Shown: piece after piece, positions 33,246 through 40,254 of the stretch
How positions within the stretch are numbered: the first letter of the stretch is position 1
Layout: each line of letters begins with the position of its first letter
Assembly: GCA_021736255.1 (NCBI GenBank)
Contig: JAIPGG010000016.1
Coordinates: forward strand, 1 to 40,254
Reading direction: 5' to 3'
DNA from: Spirochaetales bacterium
Lineage (GTDB): Bacteria > Spirochaetota > Spirochaetia > JAIPGG01
Length of the DNA stretch: 40,254 bases
The notes under the pieces: generated by a model
The model's database searches: none
Told to the model about the DNA's origin: nothing
The model's input: only the letters and a program-made list of their open reading frames with translations
Translations under genes and position numbers: made by a program

Positions 33246-35435
33246 ATGAAGATACGTTCAAAGATTTTTATTCCGATTTTCGCTGTTTTTATCATTTCAC
33301 TCTCTGCTATAATAGGTTATATATTATATCAGGAAGCAATCGCCCTGGAAGAAACCATAACAAACCAAACAACCGAGCTTTCAAAATACGAAAGTGAACG
33401 ATTCGCCACCCTGCTCGACAAAGCATATTATCATGGGCAAAGCCTGGCTCAGTCCCTCCAAACACTGAGCGAAAACCCTGCTTCCCAAAACCGTGAAACA
33501 GCCCTCAGACTTGTACAATCGGATCTGCAGAATTCACCCGAATTCATGGGAACGTGGGTCTGTTTCGAACCGAATGGTTTCGATCGAAAGGACGAAGAGT
33601 TCCAAGGCCAAGACCCATTCACGGAGAACGGGCGCTTTGCCTCGTACTGGTACCGCGTGGATGGAGAGCTTAAATCGATGGCCCTCGAGGATTACCAAAG
33701 TGCACAATGGTATACCCGTGCGAAAAACTCAGGCCGTCCTGTCCTGCTCGATCCTTTCACGTATGAGGTGGAGGGAACATCTGTGCTCATGACTACAATG
33801 GCGTTTCCGATCCGACGAAACGGGGAGGTAATCGGAGTATCAGGGATCGACATTACCCTCGAGAGCTTTCAGCAAATGATAAAAGACGTAACTCCTCTCG
33901 GAACCGGTTACAGCTTTATTGTCTCTGATCAGGGAACAGTAATCGCCCACCCGAAGGAAGATATTATAGCCACCGGCGCCGCCCAATACTTTGAAAAACC
34001 CGAGGATTTCACTCGCGCTCTCGAAGAAGGGGCTGTTTACCGGGAAAAAAAAGAAGCAGTAGGAGGAAGTCAAAGCAACTCCCTTTTTATCATGGTACCA
34101 ATGCAAATAGGCGAGCTGGAAAAAACATGGGGCTTTGGTATATCCGTACCGCTGACCTCCGTTAGAGAAGAAATTCAGCATCTTCTTTTCATAGGAATAG
34201 TCATCGGTATTATCGGTCTAGCGCTCATGACTGCTGTCCTCCTGTATCTTGCCGGCAGAATTGTACGACCTATTCACAGCACAACCGAAATGCTCAGTGA
34301 AATTGCAGAAGGGGCAGGAGACCTTACCCAAAAACTTTCCGTTCAAACCAACGATGAAATCGGGACTCTGGCCGACTATTTCAATACCTTTATGGACTTT
34401 CAGAAGAACCTCATTTCCGATCTCCAGAAAACCACCGAATCGGTGGACAGGGTGAAAAACGATGTTGTCGCAGCTTCTGAAGAAACCTCCTCTTCTATTC
34501 AGGAGATCGGCGCCACAATAGATTCGATCGGTAACCAGGTGGACAGCCTCGACAATAACCTCGACAACTCGGTCAGCGCCGTAGAACAGCTCAACGCAGG
34601 AATAGAAAGCATCGACCAACAAATATCGGAACAAAGCACCATGGTTGAAGAAACCACCTCCGCAGTGAACCAGATAGCCGCCTCCCTGCACAACACCGCA
34701 CGGATATCACAGAACAAACAGGATTCAGCCCAAAAACTCAAAAGTGTTGTAGAAACCGGGAGAAACGATCTTCATACTACAAACGAAGCTGTCAACGAGG
34801 TTACGCACAAACTCGAATCGGTTCAGAATATGAGTTCGGTGATTAACAGCATTGCCTCGCAAACGAACATGCTTTCAATGAACGCGGCTATCGAAGCCGC
34901 ACATGCAGGGGAATCAGGAAAGGGTTTTGCCGTAGTGGCAGAAGAGATACGAAAGCTTGCCGAACAGGCTTCCGACTCCTCAAAGGAAATCACAACAGCA
35001 GTAGAAGAGATTACTCACTCCATCGAGCGGAGCAAAGAATCAACCGGAACCATTACCAACCAATTCGAAGAGATCATGTCCGAGACCGAATCCACAGTCG
35101 AGGCCTTCAACGAGATCAGCTCGAGCCTCAACGAAATGAGTACCGGCAGCGACGAGATCCTCCAGGCCGCTCAAGGACTCAACGACATCACAAGCAAAAT
35201 CAAGGAAAGCTCCGGAGAAATGAAATCCGGTATTTCCGACATCCTCAAAAGCGAAGAGAGTCTCAAGGAGGTTTCCAGTTCCACCCGTTCCGGCATCGGA
35301 GAAATCCGTACCGGCGTCAAACAGATAGTCGAAGCATCGACGGAACTGGTGGAGCTGAGCAGCTCCCTCAACGATATCGTTAACACGATGAAAAGCAAGA
35401 CCGACCAATTCAAGGTGGAAGACTCCGCCGGCTAA
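33246..35435 (+). CDS. Methyl-accepting chemotaxis protein with Cache sensor domain
   Basis: A 729-residue transmembrane chemoreceptor. First membrane segment at about 7-29, an extracytoplasmic double-Cache-like domain (about 35-300, with [17 protein letters not shown] and [12 protein letters not shown]), second membrane segment (about 312-337), HAMP (about 338-390), and a long signalling coiled coil. The conserved tip [21 protein letters not shown] (about 541-561) contacts CheA and CheW. The PxxDPF-type ligand pocket hints at amino acids or small organic acids, but this is not decisive. The ATG has no ribosome binding site, and a strong promoter ends seven bases before it. It converges with the sensor kinase gene with only nine bases between stop codons. 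Confidence 0.95.
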   Translation: MKIRSKIFIPIFAVFIISLSAIIGYILYQEAIALEETITNQTTELSKYESERFATLLDKAYYHGQSLAQSLQTLSENPASQNRETALRLVQSDLQNSPEFMGTWVCFEPNGFDRKDEEFQGQDPFTENGRFASYWYRVDGELKSMALEDYQSAQWYTRAKNSGRPVLLDPFTYEVEGTSVLMTTMAFPIRRNGEVIGVSGIDITLESFQQMIKDVTPLGTGYSFIVSDQGTVIAHPKEDIIATGAAQYFEKPEDFTRALEEGAVYREKKEAVGGSQSNSLFIMVPMQIGELEKTWGFGISVPLTSVREEIQHLLFIGIVIGIIGLALMTAVLLYLAGRIVRPIHSTTEMLSEIAEGAGDLTQKLSVQTNDEIGTLADYFNTFMDFQKNLISDLQKTTESVDRVKNDVVAASEETSSSIQEIGATIDSIGNQVDSLDNNLDNSVSAVEQLNAGIESIDQQISEQSTMVEETTSAVNQIAASLHNTARISQNKQDSAQKLKSVVETGRNDLHTTNEAVNEVTHKLESVQNMSSVINSIASQTNMLSMNAAIEAAHAGESGKGFAVVAEEIRKLAEQASDSSKEITTAVEEITHSIERSKESTGTITNQFEEIMSETESTVEAFNEISSSLNEMSTGSDEILQAAQGLNDITSKIKESSGEMKSGISDILKSEESLKEVSSSTRSGIGEIRTGVKQIVEASTELVELSSSLNDIVNTMKSKTDQFKVEDSAG

Positions 35436-35444
35436 CCCGTTTGA

Positions 35445-36409
35445 CTATTCTTCTTCAAGAGGAAATGTGATCGTAAAAACCGGATGAGGCTCTTTTTTTA
35501 CATTGATTGTTCCGTCTATCTGGTCTACGAGCGTTGAAATCAGGCTCATACCGAGACTCTGAGGCGCATGAATATCTATCGTTGCCGGCAAGGCGGGCCT
35601 CTATTCGACATTTCAAGGGTACACTCTTTTGTCGGTCTTTCCTTGCTTACTCCCCGGTTCCTGCCGGTTTCAGGCTCGACAGTTTTTTTGAGTGATACAA
35701 AGAAACTCGGTCTGTTCTCCTCATCTCTTCCATATTTTACTGTGTTCGTTGCGATTTCGTTGACAACCAACCCGAGGGGTATGGCTGTCTTGGTGCGGAC
35801 TTGCAGTTCATCGATGTCCTGTACGAGTTGTCCCGGCGGAAATGCATTTTCACTGAACAACTGATTCAGAATCTCGGAAAGATATGATTTGACATCCATG
35901 TGTGTGACAGTGTTTGACTCGATCAGTTTCTCGTGGACAATCTTTATTGCGTTAATTTGATTGAACAGGTTCGAAAGGTCAATCTTTTCTCCTAGAGAGG
36001 CGTTCTTCAAGTTGATGAGCGATTCTACCATGGCCAGGTTGTTCTTGACCCGGTGATTGAGCTCCTTCATAAGCATTTCTTTTTCTTTCAGCTCCTTCTG
36101 CGAGGTTTGCTGTATGCACCGAATTTTGTAAAATACCGGGCGAAACAGAAGGAGCCCTGTCAGCATTATTACCGAGATGAAGAGGGCTATGAGTTCCGGC
36201 CAGAAAGAGGAAGCAGGATATATCCCGGATTCCAGAATATTTATCAAACTGATGATCCGGCGGACAGCCATAAGGCTTATCGCCGCGCTAACAAACAACC
36301 ACGGCTTAAAAAACCCGGAGGTTCGAACCAAGAGGAGAGCAGTTACAGCAGAGGCAAGCTGCAGGAGAATCGAGATCGAAAGAATTATTGGTACCAGATA
36401 TGTGCTCAT
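35445..36409 (-). pseudogene. Membrane sensor histidine kinase (HisKA_2/HWE-like), frameshifted near the 3' end
   Basis: The main frame gives 277 residues: three or four membrane segments (about 5-95), a HisKA_2-type box ELNHRVKNNLAMVESLINL with H119, and the start of an ATPase domain with LVVNEIATNTVKYG. It stops at 35576, just after SNRGPP. The rest of the ATPase domain (LPATIDIHAPQSLGMSLIS and VDQIDGTI, ending TFPLEEE) continues in another frame to a stop at 35445. A single missing base near 35586-35600, in a run of C and G, accounts for this. It may be a real mutation, a sequencing error or, less likely, programmed frameshifting. The promoter is good (TTGCTT-N17-TATACT with an extended -10). 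No response regulator is adjacent. Confidence 0.88.
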
Positions 36410-36427
36410 TCAACCATACCTGGCGGG

Positions 36428-36456
36428 AGTATACCACTAATATCTCCATAAAGCAA
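36428..36456 (-). promoter_or_regulatory. Promoter of the frameshifted sensor kinase
   Basis: On the minus strand TTGCTT (36456-36451), 17 bases, then TATACT (36433-36428) with TGG immediately before it (extended -10). Predicted start near 36421 leaves a leader of about 12 bases (AGGTATGGTTGA). Confidence 0.65.
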
Positions 36457-36462
36457 TTTAAG

Positions 36463-37212
36463 TTAAGTTTTTTTTAGAATACTCCCCTCGGGATAGAAAT
36501 TTCGTGGTTTTTCTGAAGGAGTCGGGTTAGCCGCCCCGCTTTTTTTCAAGCCGTTCCTGACAAGGAGTTCGAGAAAACCGACAGCAGCTCCGGTAGGATC
36601 GATCACCGGTATTTGGAATCCTTTTTCAGCAGCCGCCTCTTCGACAGAGTGTGCCAGACCGAGCATGCCCGTACAACCGAGCACAACAGCTTCCGCTCCA
36701 TCCTGCGTAACAGCCGCTTCCAGCTGTGAAAGAAGATTCGCTTTCAATGCCGAGGCGTCCGATAGATCGAGAACAGCAATATTTACATACCGAATCGATG
36801 CGAGATTCCCCTCGATCCCCTGTTTCCGTGCCAGGCCGCGAATCATTGGGACAACACTCGGAAGAACTGAGATTACCGTGAATTTGTTTGCCAACACAGA
36901 GGCCGTCAGTACGGCAGGCTGGAAACCGCCTACTACCGGAATTGCAACCATTTCCCGTGCGGCCTCCACTGCAGGATCACCGAAGCAATCAATAAATACA
37001 GCGTCAAAACCATCCTTTTCCGCCTGTACCGCCTTTTCGATAATATCCGGCGCACAGAGCGCCTCGTCAAAGGCGCTCTCAATAGAAGCCGTTCCCTTAT
37101 CGAGATGCTCGATCTCTACCACCGCCTCCGAAGAGACGAACTGTTGCACCTCCTTTTCCACCTCACTATTGAACTGCGTGCTTATTACCGGCAAAATCAC
37201 CTTGATTTTCAT
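36463..37212 (-). CDS. Asp/Glu/hydantoin racemase family protein
   Basis: A 249-residue cofactor-independent racemase. Two catalytic cysteines are visible in the expected settings: C76 in FIDCFGDPAVEAAR and C180 in VVLGCTGML, matching hydantoin racemase (HyuE) and related Asp/Glu racemases. AGGGGGA precedes the ATG; the upstream in-frame codons overlap the permease gene and are not used. It lies 58 bases after an NCS1 permease and downstream of a hydantoinase A-like gene on the same strand, which supports hydantoin or a related cyclic amide as substrate. Maleate isomerase or allantoin racemase are alternatives. The C-terminus ends in a lysine-rich tail that comes close to the kinase promoter. 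Confidence 0.88.
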   Translation of the reverse strand: MKIKVILPVISTQFNSEVEKEVQQFVSSEAVVEIEHLDKGTASIESAFDEALCAPDIIEKAVQAEKDGFDAVFIDCFGDPAVEAAREMVAIPVVGGFQPAVLTASVLANKFTVISVLPSVVPMIRGLARKQGIEGNLASIRYVNIAVLDLSDASALKANLLSQLEAAVTQDGAEAVVLGCTGMLGLAHSVEEAAAEKGFQIPVIDPTGAAVGFLELLVRNGLKKSGAANPTPSEKPRNFYPEGSILKKT

Positions 37213-37270
37213 AGTATCCCCCTGCTTGCATCCAACAACGCAAACGGCCCATTCCGGAAACAGGTCTTCT

Positions 37271-38596
37271 TTACACCTCGACAGACACCCGCTTTCTTGT
37301 TGCAAACATGATGATGAAGTAAACGATTGCCCCCACAATGATCGTATCAAGGGCTGTGACGCTCGTTAACTGTAAGGCCGTATACTGGATGACAAACCCA
37401 AAGGCTGTTCCGACCATCCAGGAGACAAACGGAATGACTCGAAATTTCGGCACATTTTCGATCTCTTCCGCTTTATATTCCTTGTTGCGTTCCGAACGGA
37501 AGAAAAAATAGTCTACAACCATAACAGCCGCCGCCGGGGGAATAAGGATGGCAAGATAGGTCAAAAACATCTGAAACCCGCCGGAGGTGTTGATCCCCAA
37601 CAGGGCAAGCACGGTACCGATTCCGCCGGAGGCAACCGTGATGATCCATTTCTTGAGTTTTGGGAACATTGCATTCAGGGAGAGGGCCCCCGAGTAGAGG
37701 TTGTTGTCGTTGGTGGTCCAGGCCGCGAGAATGATCGTGATAATCGCCAAAACAACCCAGAATCCGGCGTTGTTTTCTATCATGACCTTGGAAAAATCGA
37801 CCTCTCCGCCGGCACCTTTGACCATGATTCCGCCCAGGATAAGAACGAGGGGAAAACCGATTATCATGCCGAAGGCCATCCCCCAGCCCCCTGCGGCTTT
37901 ACTTTTTGCATAGCGGGTTACATCCGGCGCAATAAGCGCCCCGACGATAAAGGAGCCGATTACTACCGAGACAGCAACACCGAAGGGCATAGCTCCCTCG
38001 CCGGTGATCCTGGAAACGGTGGCAAGTGTGGTTTCCCCGCCGTAGACAGATACAATCGTGGCTATGATGATGATCAGCAAAAGCGGTATTGAAACAAGGC
38101 TCAGTTTTTCGATCGCTTTGAATCCGAACATAGCGGTAAGAGTCATGAGGACACCGCCGATGATTTTCAGACTCCAAACAGGCATTGCTCCACCGAGAAC
38201 CATCTGGAGACCTCCGTCTCCCAGACCGGCTACCATGAAACCAAGCTGTACACCGAACCACCCCCACGCGCCGAAGAATAGCGCTATCTGGAAAACGTTG
38301 GCCCCGAAGAGCCCAAAGGTGTACCTTGCAGACAGACCGGTAGACAGCTTCGTATTCGCCCCGATTATTCCGGTAAGAATCGCAATTAAACCGAGTATCA
38401 ATGCCGCAACAATAAACACCCCGATGGAAAAACCGAGCCGAGCAGGACCGGCAACCATCCCGGAAACGAGAAAAGCCGGTAGACATACGGCAATTCCCCA
38501 AAAGATAATCCCAATCTTGAGCCATCCTTTTTGCTCTTTTTCCGGTACGGGAACCGCACCATAATCTTCGAGCAGTGCCTTTGTTTTATCTTCCAT
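37271..38596 (-). CDS. NCS1-family nucleobase/hydantoin:cation symporter (CodB-like)
   Basis: A 441-residue polytopic membrane protein with about 12 hydrophobic segments. Features of the cytosine permease branch of NCS1: GIANT-like GIIGANTKLSTGLSARYTFG near residues 76-95, FGAWGWFGVQ near 108-117, DVTRYAKSKAAGG near 228-240, and AWTTNDNNLYSGALSLN near 297-313. Such carriers bring in cytosine, allantoin or hydantoins with H+ or Na+. The ATG follows AAGGAG. It lies between a hydantoinase A-like gene and a racemase gene, which favours a hydantoin-type substrate over cytosine. An inverted repeat occupies the gap upstream. Confidence 0.92.
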   Translation of the reverse strand: MEDKTKALLEDYGAVPVPEKEQKGWLKIGIIFWGIAVCLPAFLVSGMVAGPARLGFSIGVFIVAALILGLIAILTGIIGANTKLSTGLSARYTFGLFGANVFQIALFFGAWGWFGVQLGFMVAGLGDGGLQMVLGGAMPVWSLKIIGGVLMTLTAMFGFKAIEKLSLVSIPLLLIIIIATIVSVYGGETTLATVSRITGEGAMPFGVAVSVVIGSFIVGALIAPDVTRYAKSKAAGGWGMAFGMIIGFPLVLILGGIMVKGAGGEVDFSKVMIENNAGFWVVLAIITIILAAWTTNDNNLYSGALSLNAMFPKLKKWIITVASGGIGTVLALLGINTSGGFQMFLTYLAILIPPAAAVMVVDYFFFRSERNKEYKAEEIENVPKFRVIPFVSWMVGTAFGFVIQYTALQLTSVTALDTIIVGAIVYFIIMFATRKRVSVEV

Positions 38597-38635
38597 ACCT
38601 TTTTCTCCTTAATCTAATACTGTAATCATTACTAT

Positions 38636-38671
38636 CATCCGGAAGGCATTCATTCACACATCCTCCGGATG
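38636..38671 (-). repeat. Inverted repeat between the hydantoinase-like and permease genes
   Basis: CATCCGGA (38636-38643) and TCCGGATG (38664-38671) are perfect eight-base arms with a 20-base loop. There is no T-run. It could act as an mRNA processing or stability hairpin that sets different levels for the two genes. Confidence 0.5.
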
Positions 38672-38680
38672 GTCTCGGCC

Positions 38681-40240
38681 CTAGCTCGTACGCAAATCTC
38701 CTACCGCTTTGACCCGGAACCGGACGGCATTCGAAGGGAGATAAGCAAGGGGAATCTCCTCCACCTCTACCACTTCCACAGTATCCGCTTCGGCGCCGGC
38801 ATGAACCGCTTCTTCTTTTGCCTCTTGTTTCACCTCTTCGAGAACAACCTCTCTGCCCTTCGTGGCAACATCGTAGACACCGTCGACACTGCCGGAAATC
38901 TGGGCTATAGCCGCTCCAATGGCATTAGCAACCTCGAAGTGATCAGGCTTCATAACGGTATTCGCCCCGGTAAGACTTTCCGGTACAAGAATACTCCCGC
39001 CGCCGACAACGACCACCGGGACATCACCCGAGGTGATCTTCATCTTATCGATAACCTCTTCCACCATGCTTCGGATTTTTCCGATCACTGCAGCGGCATT
39101 GCCGGCATCGAGTCCGGAAACCTTTTTAGCATCACCGAGCTCGGACATTCCGGCTACAACGGCCGCATCGGTAGCAGTAAGTGTTTTTCCTCCGAATATT
39201 TGAGATTCAGAGTGAATCCTGTATCCCACCGATTGAGGCCCTACCCGTACTCCGCCATTTTCGAGCTTCACAATGGATCCGCCCCCCAGACCGATTGCTA
39301 AAAGATCCGGCATTCGGAAATTTGTTCTGACACCTCCCATTTCCACTGCAGCGCTCGATTCACGGGGAAATCCCTGAGAAAGTACACCGACATCCGTTGT
39401 AGTCCCGCCGACATCAACCACAATCGCATCCTTTATTCCCGAAAGGTATGCAGCACCGCGGAGTGAATTGGTCGGCCCCGAGGCTATCGTTAAAACCGGA
39501 TACTTTTTCGCATAGTCAATAGACATAAGAGTACCGTCATTCTGGGTGATAAACAGGTCGGCCTGTACACCGTGGGAACGGAGCACGTTCTGAAAAGAAC
39601 CATAGGCTGTTTCCGCAAGCCGGCGAATTGCCGCATTCAGAATTGCTGCATTTTCCCGCTCTATCAGCCCTATACTTCCGATTTCATGAGACAGCGTAAC
39701 CGGGAAATCCTTTCCGAAGACCTCCCAGGCAGCTTCTTGAACCAGATTTTCCTGTTCTTTGTTCACCGGTGAAAAAACACAGGAAACGGCTATCGCCTGT
39801 GCCCCGTCGTTCTTCAGCGTCTCGAGCGCTTTACGGATTTCTGTTTTATCGGTCTGAGCAATCAGAGCCCCGTTATATTCATATCCACCATGTACTATAG
39901 CGTAGGAGTTGCTGATTGTTTCCGTCATATCCGGCGGCCATTCAATAAACGGAGGAATCGCAAAACCGGAGGGAGCGGAAAGACGAATTACCCCTACCCT
40001 GGCAAGCCCTTTTCTTTCGACGATAGCGTTCGTGGCATGGGTCGTTCCAAGCATTGCATTCTCGATATCGGAAGGACGAACCTTTGACCCGTCAAGGACA
40101 CGTTCAACCGCCTTTTTTATTCCTGAAATAACGTCCTCGGTTGTAGCCTCTTTGCACTTTTCAACAATTGTATTCTTTTCATCGAGAATTACCGCGTCGG
40201 TATTGGTACCGCCGACATCGATCCCAAGTCTGTATTTCAT
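38681..40240 (-). CDS. Hydantoinase/oxoprolinase A-subunit family protein
   Basis: A 519-residue protein of the HyuA family (ATP-dependent hydantoinase, oxoprolinase, acetone carboxylase subunits). The ASKHA-type ATP site is visible: GIDVGGTNTDAV (6-17), VVDVGGTTTDVG (near 283-294) and GLGGGSIV. MLGTTHATNAIVERKG (near 64-79) and TIASGPTNSLRGA are family blocks. Long HyuA proteins have about 700 residues; this is a short form, with a Glu/Val-rich segment near residues 460-495. GAGGAGATAAGG precedes the ATG. It is the first gene here of an operon with a permease and a racemase. A HyuB-type partner is not in the window and may lie beyond the right edge. Exact substrate is uncertain. Confidence 0.9.
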   Translation of the reverse strand: MKYRLGIDVGGTNTDAVILDEKNTIVEKCKEATTEDVISGIKKAVERVLDGSKVRPSDIENAMLGTTHATNAIVERKGLARVGVIRLSAPSGFAIPPFIEWPPDMTETISNSYAIVHGGYEYNGALIAQTDKTEIRKALETLKNDGAQAIAVSCVFSPVNKEQENLVQEAAWEVFGKDFPVTLSHEIGSIGLIERENAAILNAAIRRLAETAYGSFQNVLRSHGVQADLFITQNDGTLMSIDYAKKYPVLTIASGPTNSLRGAAYLSGIKDAIVVDVGGTTTDVGVLSQGFPRESSAAVEMGGVRTNFRMPDLLAIGLGGGSIVKLENGGVRVGPQSVGYRIHSESQIFGGKTLTATDAAVVAGMSELGDAKKVSGLDAGNAAAVIGKIRSMVEEVIDKMKITSGDVPVVVVGGGSILVPESLTGANTVMKPDHFEVANAIGAAIAQISGSVDGVYDVATKGREVVLEEVKQEAKEEAVHAGAEADTVEVVEVEEIPLAYLPSNAVRFRVKAVGDLRTS

Positions 40241-40254
40241 TTCCTTATCTCCTC

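Overview
The window looks like chromosomal DNA from a free-living, probably anaerobic or facultative spirochaete. The main clue is the solute-binding protein at 12.4 kb, whose signal peptide ends in the AFA|GGQQE pattern common in Treponema and Spirochaeta. Supporting clues are abundant chemoreceptors, Fe-S proteins and iron-sulfur assembly genes, and a tRNA without an encoded CCA end. The phylum call is an inference; no search was possible.

Layout. 0-7.4 kb (minus strand): core metabolism and chaperone genes, transcribed avtA, DUF3783 protein, clpB, acnA, leuC (leuC runs off the left edge). 7.5-16.9 kb (plus strand): an AT-richer sensing and uptake block. It contains a membrane-anchored sugar-binding-like protein, a histidine kinase that overlaps it by ATGA, and an NtrC-type activator. 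An excellent sigma-54 promoter follows, then an RbsBAC-type ABC transporter and a zinc methyltransferase of the UroD/MtaA superfamily. 17-18.8 kb (plus): hisC and a PrsW-like membrane protease. 18.9-19.9 kb (minus): a parvulin lipoprotein. 20.0 kb: an initiator tRNA with its own promoter and terminator. 20.2-22.0 kb (minus): a second UroD/MtaA-like protein and a Phd/VapC toxin-antitoxin pair. 22.2-24.3 kb (plus): a soluble fusion of an [FeFe]-hydrogenase-like sensor with a chemoreceptor signalling domain, the most remarkable gene here. 24.3-24.5 kb: a GC-rich, strongly structured non-coding interval. 24.5-31.1 kb (minus): fatty acid desaturase, spermidine-synthase-like membrane protein, exported isoaspartyl methyltransferase, FecR/TPR exported protein and iron-sulfur flavoprotein. 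31.3-35.4 kb (plus): nifS-like and nifU-like genes and a Cache-domain chemoreceptor. 35.4-40.2 kb (minus): a frameshifted HisKA_2/HWE-type sensor kinase and a hydantoin-utilisation-like operon (hydantoinase A-like protein, NCS1 permease, Asp/Glu/hydantoin racemase).

How the genes may work together. The 7.5-16.9 kb block reads as one circuit. A dedicated binding protein presents a ligand to the kinase. The kinase phosphorylates an activator carrying the GAFTGA loop, and that activator opens the sigma-54 promoter of a transporter that carries its own methyltransferase. The hydrogenase-chemoreceptor fusion would link H2 or redox state to the chemotaxis array, and the NifS/NifU pair in the same window could supply its clusters. 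Several promoters have a -10 box almost touching the start codon (phd, the Cache chemoreceptor, possibly the first binding protein), which suggests leaderless or near-leaderless transcripts. No insertion sequence, prophage or CRISPR array was seen, and no gene-free stretch exceeds about 250 bases.
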